A stretch of DNA of 64,000 nucleotides from Luteibacter anthropi (lineage in GTDB: Bacteria; Pseudomonadota; Gammaproteobacteria; Xanthomonadales; Rhodanobacteraceae). The notes under the pieces are model-generated. The model made no database searches. It saw nothing but the letters and a program-made list of their open reading frames with translations, and was not told the origin of the DNA. The DNA is taken from assembly GCF_011759365.1 (NCBI RefSeq), contig NZ_JAARLZ010000001.1:186001-250000 (forward strand), in the 5' to 3' direction. The position numbers were made by a program, and so were the translations under genes. Below, in pieces: positions 19,704 through 31,110 of the stretch; the first letter of the stretch is position 1, and every line of letters starts with the position of its first letter.

Positions 19704-20447
19704 ATGACCCTTCTCAGTGTCAACCTCAACAAGATCGCCGTCCTTCGCAATTCGCGTGGCGGTAACGAACCGGATATCGCTACTGCTGCGAATACCTGCA
19801 TTGATGCTGGCTGCGGGGGGCTTACCGTGCATCCACGCCCGGACATGCGCCATGTCACGCCGGCGGATGTGCGCACGCTGGCCGGCTTGTTGCGCGGGCG
19901 CGTGGAATACAACATCGAGGGCAATCCTTTCGCTGCCGCGCGCGGCGCTTATCCGGGTCTTGTCGAACTGTGCCGCGAGGTGAAGCCGACGCAGGTCACG
20001 CTGGTGCCTGATGGCGACGGACAGATCACGTCCGATCATGGTTTCGACCTGACGAAGGACATCGAGATCCTGAAGCCCGTGGTCGCCACGTTTCGTGAGA
20101 TCGGTTGCCGCGTGAGTGTGTTCGTCGATGCGGGAGCCGAGGGTTTCGAAGATGCCGTGAAAATCGGCATCCAGCGCGTCGAGCTGTATACCGGGCCTTA
20201 TGCCAAGGCATTCGCCGATGGCGATGCGCGCAAGGAAATCGCTTCCTTCGCCAATACGGCGCAGCGTGCACAACAGGCGGGTCTGGCTGTGAATGCCGGG
20301 CATGATCTCAGCCAGGACAACCTCGGCACGTTCAAGTCGGCCATTCCCGGGCTGGCTGAAGTGTCGATCGGGCATGCGTTGATCAGCGAGGCGCTGTATC
20401 AGGGGCTGACGCCTACCGTGAAGTCGTATTTACGGATTTTGTCCTGA
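19704..20447 (+). CDS. pdxJ: Pyridoxine 5'-phosphate synthase
   Basis: The product is 247 residues from ATG 19704 and matches the family length of about 240-255. PdxJ closes the pyridine ring of vitamin B6 from 1-deoxyxylulose 5-phosphate and the aminoacetone phosphate made by PdxA. Seen: the N-terminal [39 protein letters not shown] with its catalytic histidine, [37 protein letters not shown] and [12 protein letters not shown]. It is a single-gene unit that has a strong hairpin immediately upstream and REPs plus a terminator downstream. Confidence 0.96.
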   Translation: MTLLSVNLNKIAVLRNSRGGNEPDIATAANTCIDAGCGGLTVHPRPDMRHVTPADVRTLAGLLRGRVEYNIEGNPFAAARGAYPGLVELCREVKPTQVTLVPDGDGQITSDHGFDLTKDIEILKPVVATFREIGCRVSVFVDAGAEGFEDAVKIGIQRVELYTGPYAKAFADGDARKEIASFANTAQRAQQAGLAVNAGHDLSQDNLGTFKSAIPGLAEVSIGHALISEALYQGLTPTVKSYLRILS

Positions 20448-20478
20448 GGTTTTGTGTGGTGTGGCGTGTCGCCTGATC

Positions 20479-20553
20479 GGTCGCGCGCAAGGCGCGCTCC
20501 TACAAAAGCTGCCCTGCGCGCGACTCTTGTAGGAGCGCGCCTTGCGCGCGACC
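20479..20553. repeat. REP pair in reversed orientation, downstream of pdxJ
   Basis: Two full elements (about 20479-20503 and 20529-20553) have their GTAG heads facing each other, opposite to the other pairs here. The spacer holds part of a third, truncated copy. Confidence 0.9.
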
Positions 20554-20587
20554 GTCCCGAAGCGATACGCACATCCTTCCCGCGAGC

Positions 20588-20620
20588 ATAAAAAAACCCC
20601 GCCCAAAAGGCGGGGTTTTT
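20588..20620. terminator. Bidirectional terminator between pdxJ and the exbD genes
   Basis: A perfect stem AAAAACCCCGCC / GGCGGGGTTTTT with a 5-base loop. A and T runs on both sides let it end both pdxJ (plus) and the tonB-exbBD operon (minus, stop at 20644). Confidence 0.93.
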
Positions 20621-20643
20621 AGGTCTTACGGACGAGCGACCGA

Positions 20644-21051
20644 TCAGTTCGAGTTAACGAAGCCGATCTTGGTCAGGCCCTGGCCCTTGGCGTCGGAAAG
20701 CACGCGTGCCACGACCTCGTACTGGACCGCGTCATCGGCGTCGATCTGCAGTTCGGGCTGGTTGGACTGCTGGGCAATCACCGCGATCTGAGCTTTGAGG
20801 CCCAGCTCGTCGACCGGCGTATCGTTCCAGTAGAGCGAACCATCCTGGCGAATCTGCAAATGGACGGGATCCGGCGGATTCTCGGGGTTGACGATGTTCG
20901 GGTTCGGCTGCGGCAGATCGATCTTGATCTTATGCGACAGCATCGGCGCCGTGATCATGAAGATGATCAGCAGAACCAGCATCACGTCGACGAGCGGCGT
21001 GACGTTGATATCGGCCATCGGGCCACCGGAGTTGCCTGAGCTGAATGCCAT
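20644..21051 (-). CDS. exbD2: ExbD-family biopolymer transport protein (second copy)
   Basis: This 135-residue protein has a short cytoplasmic start (MAFSSGNSGGPMADINVTPLVD), one membrane helix VMLVLLIIFMITAPML carrying the conserved proton-path aspartate just before it (PLVDVMLVLL), and a periplasmic domain that ends GQGLTKIGFVNSN. With ExbB it uses the proton gradient to energise TonB. It is the last gene of tonB-exbB-exbD-exbD, 6 bp after the first exbD. In Xanthomonas the second exbD is needed only for some substrates. The first 45 residues are nearly the same as in the neighbouring copy. Confidence 0.93.
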   Translation of the reverse strand: MAFSSGNSGGPMADINVTPLVDVMLVLLIIFMITAPMLSHKIKIDLPQPNPNIVNPENPPDPVHLQIRQDGSLYWNDTPVDELGLKAQIAVIAQQSNQPELQIDADDAVQYEVVARVLSDAKGQGLTKIGFVNSN

Positions 21052-21057
21052 GTTCGC

Positions 21058-21471
21058 TTACTCCTTGCCAGTCGACATGAAGCCGACGTGGACCATGCCG
21101 GCGTCCTTGGCGTCGCCAAGGATCTTCTTCACCACCTTGTATTCGGTGGTGCGGTCGGCACGGATCTGGAGTTCCGGCTGCGGCGACTTCGCCGCCGCAA
21201 CCGCAAACTGGGCCTTCAGCTCTGCCTCGGTGACTTCACCGTCATTGAGGAAGTACGTGCCGTCCGGCTTGACCGCGAGATCCATCGGCTCCACCGGGGT
21301 GTCATCCTTAACGTTCGGATTAGCCTTCGGCAGATCGATCTGGACCTTATGGGACATCAGTGGTGCCGTGATCATGAAGATGATCAGCAGAACCAGCATC
21401 ACGTCGACGAGCGGCGTGACGTTGATTTCTGACATCGGCCCACCGGAGTTGCCCCCGCTGCTCATAGCCAT
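21058..21471 (-). CDS. exbD: ExbD-family biopolymer transport protein (first copy)
   Basis: This 137-residue paralogue of the next gene has the same N-terminal pattern (GGNSGGPMSEINVTPLVDVMLVLLIIFMITAPL), the conserved Asp ahead of the single membrane helix, and a periplasmic domain with a longer, more charged end (HVGFMSTGKE). It forms the inner-membrane motor with ExbB. The gene lies 20 bp after exbB and 6 bp before the second exbD, in one transcript ending at 20588-20620. Confidence 0.95.
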   Translation of the reverse strand: MAMSSGGNSGGPMSEINVTPLVDVMLVLLIIFMITAPLMSHKVQIDLPKANPNVKDDTPVEPMDLAVKPDGTYFLNDGEVTEAELKAQFAVAAAKSPQPELQIRADRTTEYKVVKKILGDAKDAGMVHVGFMSTGKE

Positions 21472-21491
21472 GGGTCAATTCCTCTAGCTAA

Positions 21492-22241
21492 TTACTTCGT
21501 GCCTTCGACACGGGCGCCCGTGGCGAAGAAGTCGTGCAGGTCGTGCGCGAATTCGTCGAACTGGGCGTAGGTCAGGCGGTTCGAGCGCATGAAGAAGTTA
21601 TACGCAAGCACGGCCGGGATAGCGGTGAACAGACCGAACGCGGTCATGATCAGCGCCTCACCGACGGGGCCGGCGACCTTGTCCATGGAAGCCGAACCGG
21701 ACGCGGCGATACCGATCAGCGCGTGGTAGATGCCCCACACGGTACCGAGAAGACCGATGAACGGAGCCGACGAACCGACCGTGGCGAGCAGGGTCAGGCC
21801 GCCTTCAAGACGCAGGCTCTCGCGAGCCACGGCCTGGCGCAGGGCGCGATCGATGAATTCCGAGCGCGACAGGGTTTCGGCGAGGCGACCGCCAGCAGCC
21901 TGCTGGTGGTGAGCGACGGCCGAAGCGGCGTCGAGCGCGATCTTCGAGAACGGTTCGCCCTTCGGCTGCTCTTCGAGCACGCGGATGGCTTCCTGGGTGG
22001 ACGAGGTGCTCCAGAAGCCCTGGATGACCTTGTCGGCGCGAGCGCGCACCAGGCTGTTACGGATGAAGTTGGCGACGATGAAGTACCACGAGAGTACCGA
22101 CATCACGACCAGCACCACGAACACAATCCAGCCCAGGGGGTCGAAGTTGTGGATGAGGTGGTCGAAGCCCATCTGCTTGAGGGCGTCGGCATTGGAGTTC
22201 TGACCTGGATTTGCAGGCTGTGCGGAGGTGTCTTGCAACAT
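21492..22241 (-). CDS. exbB: TonB-system proton channel ExbB (MotA/TolQ/ExbB family)
   Basis: This 249-residue protein has three membrane helices: about 35-57 (LGWIVFVVLVVMSVLSWYF), about 145-167 (LTLLATVGSSAPFIGLLGTVWGI) and about 190-215 (GEALIMTAFGLFTAIPAVLAYNFF). The second and third carry the family signature for the pentameric proton channel. The long cytoplasmic loop between helices 1 and 2 is typical. It partners with ExbD and TonB of the same operon and would power the Oar-type receptor at 5-8 kb and others. Confidence 0.95.
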   Translation of the reverse strand: MLQDTSAQPANPGQNSNADALKQMGFDHLIHNFDPLGWIVFVVLVVMSVLSWYFIVANFIRNSLVRARADKVIQGFWSTSSTQEAIRVLEEQPKGEPFSKIALDAASAVAHHQQAAGGRLAETLSRSEFIDRALRQAVARESLRLEGGLTLLATVGSSAPFIGLLGTVWGIYHALIGIAASGSASMDKVAGPVGEALIMTAFGLFTAIPAVLAYNFFMRSNRLTYAQFDEFAHDLHDFFATGARVEGTK

Positions 22242-22301
22242 AACGCTACCCTTGGGAAGTCAAGCGTGAACTTAAAAGATGTAAGTAAGTGTGAGGACTA
22301 C

Positions 22302-22964
22302 TTACAGCTGGTTTAGGTTGAACGTAACGGGGACACGTGCATAGCCTTCGACGGCCTGACCGCCTCGCTTGCCCGGGTTGAATCGCCAGTTCCTGGCCGC
22401 ATCCTGCGCTGCCTTGTCCAGTTCGCGGAAACCGCTCGACTGGTCGACCTGGATGTCCTTCGGCGCACCGTCGACACCCACGAGGACCAGAAGTACCACC
22501 GTACCCTCATGCCGCTGACGTACCGCCTGCGGCGGATACTTTGGCGGGTTGCGCTGACGGTACGACAGATTCTCGCTCGGCGCGATATCCGCCGGCGGTG
22601 CAGGCGGCGCGGGAGGCGCCGGCGGCGGGGCCGGAACGGCATTCGTGCTCGCTTCTTCCACTGCCGGCGGCGGCGGAGCCGGCGGCGGCGGTGTCGGCGG
22701 CGGCTTCACCTGCTGAATGATCTTCGGCGGCGGCTGCTTCGGCGGCTCCGGCGGCGGCGGCGGGGGAGGCGGCGGGGGCGGCGGCGGTTCGATAAAGTCG
22801 ACCTGCACCACCTTCTCCTTCTGCTTCTCCTGCGTCTTGGGCGGCGCCATGGGCGCGACCAGCACAAGGAAAGCGAACGAGTGCAGCGCGATGGCTACTG
22901 CCAACGCACTGGTGCGCCCCCAACTGAACGGCGCTTGGCCGGTTGATTCGTTACTTGAGGCCAT
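22302..22964 (-). CDS. tonB: Energy transducer TonB
   Basis: This 220-residue protein has one N-terminal membrane anchor (about 16-40, TSALAVAIALHSFAFLVLVAP), a long proline-rich spacer (about 58-130) that includes an unbroken run of 13 prolines, and a C-terminal TonB domain (about 135-220) with NPPKYPPQAVRQRHEGTVVL and WRFNPGKRGGQAVEGYARVPVTFNL. It spans the periplasm and pulls on the plug of outer-membrane receptors. It is the first gene of the tonB-exbB-exbD-exbD operon, 60 bp before exbB. The usual Lys/Glu repeats are largely replaced by Pro/Ala, as in xanthomonads. Confidence 0.95.
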   Translation of the reverse strand: MASSNESTGQAPFSWGRTSALAVAIALHSFAFLVLVAPMAPPKTQEKQKEKVVQVDFIEPPPPPPPPPPPPPEPPKQPPPKIIQQVKPPPTPPPPAPPPPAVEEASTNAVPAPPPAPPAPPAPPADIAPSENLSYRQRNPPKYPPQAVRQRHEGTVVLLVLVGVDGAPKDIQVDQSSGFRELDKAAQDAARNWRFNPGKRGGQAVEGYARVPVTFNLNQL

Positions 22965-23171
22965 CAGTCACACTATCAAGAGCTAATCAAGCGGAAGTGA
23001 GACCCGCACTGCACTTCCGGCGTTCGGCGATTGACATTGCCGAAAACGCAGGTTTCTGCAAGCGGAAAGATATGCAAGTTACACCAGCATATGGCGTTTG
23101 TATAGCACCTGAAGGGAAGATTTATGGCTTGCCATGTGATCTCCTTCAGGCACTTTACAAATGCCTGCCGA

Positions 23172-24464
23172 TTACTTTGCAGTTTTCAACCAGGCGTTAG
23201 CCTTGGCAGCAGTTTCAGGGTCCTGAGCCGCGAGCTTCATGTCCGCGATAGCACCCTGCTTGTCTTTCTGACCACGCTTGGCTTCCGCGCGCACCATATA
23301 GGCCTGGCCCTTATGCTGCACACCCTTGCTGATGGCGTCCGTCGCGGATTTCTGGGCGGCGGCGTACTGGTTTTCCTGCAGCTGGACGCGCGCGGCCTTG
23401 AGGGCCGGCTCGCCATTGGTGGCAACCGCGGCGGCCTGCTGGTAAGCAGCCAGGGCGCCCTTCATGTCGTCACCGGTGACAGCGGCGTCACCGAGCAGGT
23501 TGTAGTTATCGGCGGTCTTCTGGATAACGCCCTTGGAGAAGCCTTCGTTCAGCACGGCCACGGCCTTGCCTGCATTGGTCTTCTGGCGATCCTGGTTTTC
23601 CTGGCCGTCGATCAGGTAGATCTTGGCGAAGTTGATGTACTGCTTTTCGTCCTTGATGGCGCCGGCGGCCTGCGCCTTCTGGTAGAGCGCGATCGCGTCC
23701 GGATACTTCTGCGCCTGGATCAGCGCCGAGGCGGCGTTGTTCAGCGCGGTGGAGTCGTTCGGGTTCTTCGCGAGCTCGTCGGAGGCCATGGCGGCGGCCT
23801 TGTCACCCTGGCCGGTTTCCGAGTAGCTGGCCATCAGGATCTGGTCCCACGAGGCCTGCGGCTTGGCGTCCGGCATGGCCTTCGCCTTGGTGATGGCGTT
23901 GATGGCGTCCTGGTACTTCTCGAGGCGGTAATCGATGTTGCCCTCGAGGCCGTAGGAGTCGGCCGTTTCCTTCTTGCCCTGGTCGCGCCATTCGTGCAGC
24001 GACTGCAGTGCCGGCGCGTACTGTTCGTCGGCCACGAGGAACTGGGTGTACATGTACTTCAGCTGGAAGTAGGTGTCGTTCGGCATGACGCCGATGTCGA
24101 GCGCCTGCTTCAGCGTGGTGATGGCGCCCTTGATGTCGCCATCGTTGTATTTCATGTTGGCCAGGCCCTGGAGGGCGAGCGCCTGGGCGTACTTGCTGCT
24201 CGTGCCCGAACCGTCGGCCAGCGGCGTGAGGATCTGGGTGGCCTTGTCCTTGTCACCGTTGTTGGCGGCGTCGAGGCCTTCATTGATGGCCTTCTGGTCC
24301 TTCTCGCTCTTGAGGTCGAGCTTGGGCTCCGTGCGAGTGGCGTTCGGGTACAGCGCCTCTTTCTTGTCCTTGGCCGGCGTATCGCGTGCAACCACTGCGC
24401 CGCTGACAAGAGAAAGTGCGATCGCGGTAGCGAGCGCCATCTTGCTGAAGGAACCCTGTTTCAT
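23172..24464 (-). CDS. Secreted tetratricopeptide-repeat protein
   Basis: The product is about 430 residues from ATG 24464; the in-frame start at 24563 would bury the signal peptide. It has a signal peptide (SKMALATAIALSLVSGAVVA) followed by repeated 34-residue helical hairpins rich in Ala and Lys, for example KYAQALALQGLANMKYNDGD and NDSTALNNAASALIQAQKYP. TPR proteins act as periplasmic scaffolds; no partner can be named. The gene sits between gyrB and the tonB operon on the same strand. Very lysine/alanine-rich composition and conserved position near gyrB are the only hints. Confidence 0.8.
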   Translation of the reverse strand: MKQGSFSKMALATAIALSLVSGAVVARDTPAKDKKEALYPNATRTEPKLDLKSEKDQKAINEGLDAANNGDKDKATQILTPLADGSGTSSKYAQALALQGLANMKYNDGDIKGAITTLKQALDIGVMPNDTYFQLKYMYTQFLVADEQYAPALQSLHEWRDQGKKETADSYGLEGNIDYRLEKYQDAINAITKAKAMPDAKPQASWDQILMASYSETGQGDKAAAMASDELAKNPNDSTALNNAASALIQAQKYPDAIALYQKAQAAGAIKDEKQYINFAKIYLIDGQENQDRQKTNAGKAVAVLNEGFSKGVIQKTADNYNLLGDAAVTGDDMKGALAAYQQAAAVATNGEPALKAARVQLQENQYAAAQKSATDAISKGVQHKGQAYMVRAEAKRGQKDKQGAIADMKLAAQDPETAAKANAWLKTAK

Positions 24465-24677
24465 TGACTGGCCTCTGTTGAAGGACTCGTCGCACGGTGT
24501 AGTGCTCCGGGGGACTACAGAGGTTAACCCGATTCGATTCCTAAGAACAAGTCGCAGCGCCACAAAAATTTACTGTCAAAACAATGACTTGTTAGAAGAA
24601 TGTTGTGAGGGGTCCGGAATCGCGTCTTTTGGCTCTTGAAAACACCGTTTTCATCCCCCTTCCGGAACGCACCGCAG

Positions 24678-24722
24678 AAAACGCGAAGGCCCGATTGTCC
24701 AGGACAATCGGGCCTTCGTTTT
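24678..24722. terminator. Terminator downstream of gyrB
   Basis: A 17-bp perfect inverted repeat (24684-24700 with 24702-24718) has four T on each side. It lies 20 bp after the gyrB stop codon on the minus strand and would separate gyrB from the TPR gene. Confidence 0.88.
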
Positions 24723-24741
24723 CATCGTGATGTCGCCGGTG

Positions 24742-27252
<2,511 letters not shown>

Positions 27253-28335
27253 TTATAGCAAAGCCGTCACGGCACCCTGTTCCACGTGGAACACAGTGGC
27301 CGGTTGGTCGACGAGGGCTACGGGGATCTCGGTTCCCGTGATGAGGACCTGGACATCCCGCCCGAGAAGTTGGGCCACAACCCACTCTTGATGGGTACGA
27401 TCGAGCTCGGATGCAAGGTCATCCAGGCAGACAACGGGCCATTCTCCACGGATTTCAGCGTGAAGCGACGCTTGTCCGAGGAGGCATGCCAGGGCACAGA
27501 GCTTTTCTTGCCCACGGGACAGGTGCTCTCGCAAGGGCGCGTGCTCGAAGGCGACCGAAAAATCTGCCCGGTGAGGTCCGGCGGTGGTGTGACCGCGGCC
27601 CATGTCCCTGTGGCGCCGTTCCAGAAGCGTAGTCGCCAGATCGGTCGTTTCGTCCCAGCCCGATTTATAGCGGATGCTGAAGGTGCCGAGTTCGGGAAGA
27701 ACCTTGGTCATGAAGCCCTGGATATGGGGAAGCAACCGGTCGAGATAGCCCTTCCGGAAGGCGGAAATGGATTCCCCTGCCCCTGATAGTTCGTTTTCCC
27801 ACGGATCCATGAGACTGGGGTCCATGGGCGGACCGCTTCGAAGCAGGGCATTTCGTTGTTTCAGGGCACGTTGATACCGGCGCCACTGTGAAACAAAACC
27901 ATGTTCCACGTGGAACAAACCCCAGTCGAGGAATCGCCGACGTTCATCCGAAGCCCCCGCGATCAAATCGTGCGAACCGGGCTCAAAACACACCACGGCG
28001 CATTCCTGGACAAGTGCCCCGAGTGAAGCGGCCGAATCCCCATCCACCCTGGCCTGCCACCGGCCACTTTCACGGCCCAGGCCCAGCCGACGGGTACGGC
28101 CGTCGTTTGCAGAGACCTCGGCAAACACGGAAAGCGATGATGCGCCGCGCTTCAGGAGGACATCCCGGGAACCCGCGCGAAACGAGCGACCGTGGGACAG
28201 CAGATAGGCGGCTTCAAGAACGCTGGTCTTCCCTGCCCCGTTCGCACCGACAAAAACGTTGATACCGGGCGCCGGTGTCAGCGACACGCCATCCAGGCAG
28301 CGCAGACCATTGATCCTCAGCGTTTCGAACTTCAT
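27253..28335 (-). CDS. recF: DNA replication and repair protein RecF
   Basis: The product is 360 residues from ATG 28335, matching the family length; the frame is open to 28386, but the extension is not RecF-like. RecF is an SMC-like ATPase that loads RecA at gaps with RecO and RecR. Seen: Walker A GANGAGKT at 30-37, the ABC signature region LSRGQEKLCALACLLGQA and Walker B VVCLDDLASELD. Two perfect parS palindromes (27278-27293 and 27902-27917) lie inside the coding sequence, so part of its codon choice is constrained by chromosome segregation. Confidence 0.96.
   Translation of the reverse strand: MKFETLRINGLRCLDGVSLTPAPGINVFVGANGAGKTSVLEAAYLLSHGRSFRAGSRDVLLKRGASSLSVFAEVSANDGRTRRLGLGRESGRWQARVDGDSAASLGALVQECAVVCFEPGSHDLIAGASDERRRFLDWGLFHVEHGFVSQWRRYQRALKQRNALLRSGPPMDPSLMDPWENELSGAGESISAFRKGYLDRLLPHIQGFMTKVLPELGTFSIRYKSGWDETTDLATTLLERRHRDMGRGHTTAGPHRADFSVAFEHAPLREHLSRGQEKLCALACLLGQASLHAEIRGEWPVVCLDDLASELDRTHQEWVVAQLLGRDVQVLITGTEIPVALVDQPATVFHVEQGAVTALL
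27278..27293. promoter_or_regulatory. parS centromere site (first)
   Basis: TGTTCCACGTGGAACA, a perfect 16-bp palindrome identical in form to the proteobacterial ParB site, lies near the 3' end of recF. ParB would bind here to organise and segregate the origin. Confidence 0.92.
27902..27917. promoter_or_regulatory. parS centromere site (second)
   Basis: A second identical 16-bp TGTTCCACGTGGAACA lies 624 bp from the first, also inside recF. Two identical perfect copies next to oriC make a chance origin very unlikely. Confidence 0.92.
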
Positions 28336-28424
28336 TCCCGGAACATCCCCAGCCTGTAACGAAAAACGCCGGGGTGTCGAAGACATCCCCGGCGTCGTGG
28401 GCCGAACTCTACCTTGTTCGCCGG

Positions 28425-29525
28425 TCAGAGGCGAAGCGGCATCACCACGTGGCGGGCCTCGTCGTTGCCTTCTTCCTGCAGGAGGCAGCTGGACTGCGCA
28501 TCGCGCAGGTTCAGGCGAACTTTTTCACCACGCAGGGCGCCCAGGGCGTCCAGCAGGTAGCTCACATTGAAACCGACCGCCAGATCTTCCACGGAGGTCT
28601 CGGCTTCCACTTCTTCCTGGGCTTCTTCCTGCTCAGGATTGTGGGCAACGATCTTGATGCGACCGGCCGACAATTCCAGCTTCACGCCGCGATACTTTTC
28701 GTTCGAAAGAATGGCGGCACGCTGAAGCGCACTGCGCAGCACATCGCGTTCGATCGTGGCCTGCTTGTCGGCGCCAAGCGGAATCACCGCTTCGTAATCC
28801 GGGAAACGACCGTCGATGAGCTTCGAAGTGAACTGCACGCCACCGCGACGGACACGCAGGTGGTTACGGCCGAATTCCAGCTCGACGGTGCCATCCCCGG
28901 CTTCAAACAGGCCGACAAGTTCATTCACGCCCTTGCGGGGAATGATGATCTGGCGACGAGCGGATACGGCGCTTTCCAGCTTTGTTTCCTTGAGCGCCAG
29001 GCGGTGGCCATCGGTGGCGACGCAGCGCAGCGTGTGTTCCTGCAGATCCAGCAGCATGCCGTTCAAGTAGTAACGGACGTCCTGGTTGGCCATGGCGAAG
29101 GACGTGCGATCCATCAGATCACGCAGAACTTCTTCCGGAAGCGTCACACGCTCAACCAGCTCGATCTCGTCGATGGTCGGGAATTCATTGGCGGGCAGCG
29201 TGGCAAGCGTGAAACGGCTCTTGCCTGCGTTCAGCGCGATGCGTTCGCCATTCAACTTGATGTCGATGTTCGCACCGTCCGGCAGAGCCCGGACGATATC
29301 GAACAGCTTGCGGGCCGGAATCGTGATCTCGCCGTCCTGGACCTTGTCGGCCGCAGTGGTGGCGATCATCTCGACTTCGAGATCCGTGCCGGTAAACGAA
29401 ACCTCGTTGCCGGAGACCCTGACCAGGAGGTTTGCCAGCACGGGTAACGTCTGACGGCGTTCAACGACGCCAACAACCTGCTGGAGGGGTTTGAGCAGTA
29501 CTTCCCTCTGGATGCTGAATTGCAT
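28425..29525 (-). CDS. dnaN: DNA polymerase III beta subunit (sliding clamp)
   Basis: This 366-residue clamp is built of three similar domains of about 120 residues that dimerise into a ring around DNA and tether polymerase III and other enzymes. It starts MQFSIQREVLLKPLQQVVGVVERRQTLPVL and ends with the conserved clamp tail VVMPLRL, which lies by the peptide-binding pocket. Length and order (dnaA, then dnaN, then recF) are standard. The gap from dnaA (214 bp) contains the likely origin. Confidence 0.98.
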   Translation of the reverse strand: MQFSIQREVLLKPLQQVVGVVERRQTLPVLANLLVRVSGNEVSFTGTDLEVEMIATTAADKVQDGEITIPARKLFDIVRALPDGANIDIKLNGERIALNAGKSRFTLATLPANEFPTIDEIELVERVTLPEEVLRDLMDRTSFAMANQDVRYYLNGMLLDLQEHTLRCVATDGHRLALKETKLESAVSARRQIIIPRKGVNELVGLFEAGDGTVELEFGRNHLRVRRGGVQFTSKLIDGRFPDYEAVIPLGADKQATIERDVLRSALQRAAILSNEKYRGVKLELSAGRIKIVAHNPEQEEAQEEVEAETSVEDLAVGFNVSYLLDALGALRGEKVRLNLRDAQSSCLLQEEGNDEARHVVMPLRL

Positions 29526-29679
29526 GCGTCCCCTACTCCTGCTTTTAAATGTTTTTAAAGATTTTATGTAGTGGTTGTAGGGCCGGTGGATATCTTGAGA
29601 AGTCCAAAAAAATTTATCATTTCATGAACTTAGCTAAAAATATCGACTAGCCAAACCATCCGGTTTCATGTGGGTGTCT

Positions 29680-29688
29680 TGTGGATAA
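29680..29688 (-). promoter_or_regulatory. DnaA box 1
   Basis: TGTGGATAA, the complement of the consensus TTATCCACA, in the dnaA-dnaN gap. Confidence 0.8.
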
Positions 29689-29725
29689 CTCCAAGGTCCA
29701 GAATCATCCTCCGTCCATCCACCTA

Positions 29726-29734
29726 TTATCCACA
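29726..29734 (+). promoter_or_regulatory. DnaA box 2
   Basis: TTATCCACA, a perfect consensus box, five bases beyond the dnaA stop codon on the origin side. Confidence 0.8.
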
Positions 29735-29739
29735 GCTTC

Positions 29740-31110
29740 TCAGCCCGTCAATATGCGAATCAGCTGCTCCCAGTCCTGCCTCATGCGCACGTCCTTCTCG
29801 GTAAAACCGCGGATCGTGCGGCAGGCATGGAGCACCGTCGTGTGGTCACGGCCACCAAAGGCCTCACCGATCTCAGGCAGGCTGTGCTCGGTCAGTTCCT
29901 TGGACAGGGCCATGGCCACCTGCCGGGGGCGCGCCAGCGAGCGCACACGGCGTTTGGACAGCAGGTCCGAAAGACGCACCTGGTAGTAATCAGCCACCGT
30001 CTTCTGGATGTTCGGCACCGTGACGGCCTGTGCATGCGTGTTCAGCAGGTCGCGCAGGGTCTCTTCGGCGAAATCGGTGGTGATCGGACGGCGATAGAAG
30101 TTGGCTCGCGCGGCCAGCGTATTGAGCGCGCCTTCCAGGTCGCGCACGTTGGAGCGGATACGCCGGGCAAGCAGCATCGCGACGTCTTCGGAGACTTCCA
30201 TCTCCTTGTCGGCCGCCTTGGAAAGCAGGATGGCCGCGCGGGTCTCGAAGTCCGGCGGCTCGATCGCCACCGACAAACCCCAGCCCAGGCGCGATTTCAG
30301 GCGCGGCTCGAGCTTGTCCAGTTCCTTCGGGTAACGGTCGCAGGTGAGGATGATCTGCTGCTTGGCCTCGAACAGCGCATTGAAGGTGTGGAAGAACTCC
30401 TCCTGCGTCGTGTCCTTGCCGGCGAAGAACTGGATGTCGTCGATCAGCAGCGCATCCACGGAGCGGAAGCGACGCTTGAAGTCGTCCATGTTCTTCTGCT
30501 GCAGGGCCTTCACCATGCCGCTGACGAACTGTTCCGAGCGAAGGTAAAGCACCTTCGCCTCGGGGTTGTTCCGCAGCAGCATGTTGCCTGCCGCGTGCAT
30601 GAGATGCGTCTTGCCCAGGCCCGTGCCGCCGTAAAGCAGCAACGGGTTGTATGCCCTGCCGGGATTCATGGCCACCTGCATGGCGGCGGCCTTGCCCAGC
30701 TGGTTCGATTTGCCTTCCACGAAGGTCTCGAACGTGTAGTGGGGATCGAGGTTATGCACATGCGCAGGTTCTGCCGGGGACAGATCCTCCACGCGCGGCA
30801 TGACGGGCGCCGGTGCCGGCGGTGGTGGCGCCACGGAAGACGCCGGCCGTGCCGGTGTCGGCCGGCTGCTGCCGAACGAGCCGATTTCCAGGCGTACAGG
30901 CGTGGCCTGGCCGCTCAGGTGCACGACGATGGCCTGGATTTTCGCCAGGAACTGCTCGCGGACGGTGTCCAGCGAGTACGGGTTAGGTGCGTAAAGATGC
31001 AGTCCGAAGACGTCTTCCCGGGCCTGCAAGGGCATCAGCCAGGTATGGACATCCTCGGCGCTCAATTCGCCTTCAAGACGCTCGAGACAGCGCCTCCACA
31101 GATCACTCAT
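29740..31110 (-). CDS. dnaA: Chromosomal replication initiator protein DnaA
   Basis: The product is 456 residues from ATG 31110 ([20 protein letters not shown]); an in-frame start at 31260 would add a non-conserved leader. Domain I (about 1-80) binds helicase partners, and a Pro/Ala linker spans about 81-120. The AAA+ domain has Walker A GGTGLGKT at 161-168, Walker [14 protein letters not shown], and sensor motifs. The C-terminal DNA-binding domain has the signature [14 protein letters not shown], which reads the DnaA box. Its usual box TTATCCACA occurs twice in the adjacent gap. The gene diverges from rpmH. Confidence 0.98.
   Translation of the reverse strand: MSDLWRRCLERLEGELSAEDVHTWLMPLQAREDVFGLHLYAPNPYSLDTVREQFLAKIQAIVVHLSGQATPVRLEIGSFGSSRPTPARPASSVAPPPPAPAPVMPRVEDLSPAEPAHVHNLDPHYTFETFVEGKSNQLGKAAAMQVAMNPGRAYNPLLLYGGTGLGKTHLMHAAGNMLLRNNPEAKVLYLRSEQFVSGMVKALQQKNMDDFKRRFRSVDALLIDDIQFFAGKDTTQEEFFHTFNALFEAKQQIILTCDRYPKELDKLEPRLKSRLGWGLSVAIEPPDFETRAAILLSKAADKEMEVSEDVAMLLARRIRSNVRDLEGALNTLAARANFYRRPITTDFAEETLRDLLNTHAQAVTVPNIQKTVADYYQVRLSDLLSKRRVRSLARPRQVAMALSKELTEHSLPEIGEAFGGRDHTTVLHACRTIRGFTEKDVRMRQDWEQLIRILTG

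Larger units (their letters stand above)
29526..29739. other. oriC: Likely replication origin (oriC) in the dnaA-dnaN gap
   Basis: This 214-bp gap contains an AT-rich stretch (29543-29567 and 29606-29645) in an otherwise GC-rich window and two perfect DnaA boxes in opposite orientation at 29680-29688 and 29726-29734. The location matches the origin reported between dnaA and dnaN in Xanthomonas. Nearby parS sites support it. Only two perfect boxes were found; weaker boxes are likely but were not scored. Confidence 0.75.

Noticed and set aside
22640-22800. GC-rich repeat tract that looks like a microsatellite
   Set aside because: It encodes the proline/alanine spacer of TonB and is explained by protein function.
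28440-28452. CACGTG in dnaN as a third parS
   Set aside because: Only the 6-bp core matches; the flanks do not give the 16-bp palindrome.
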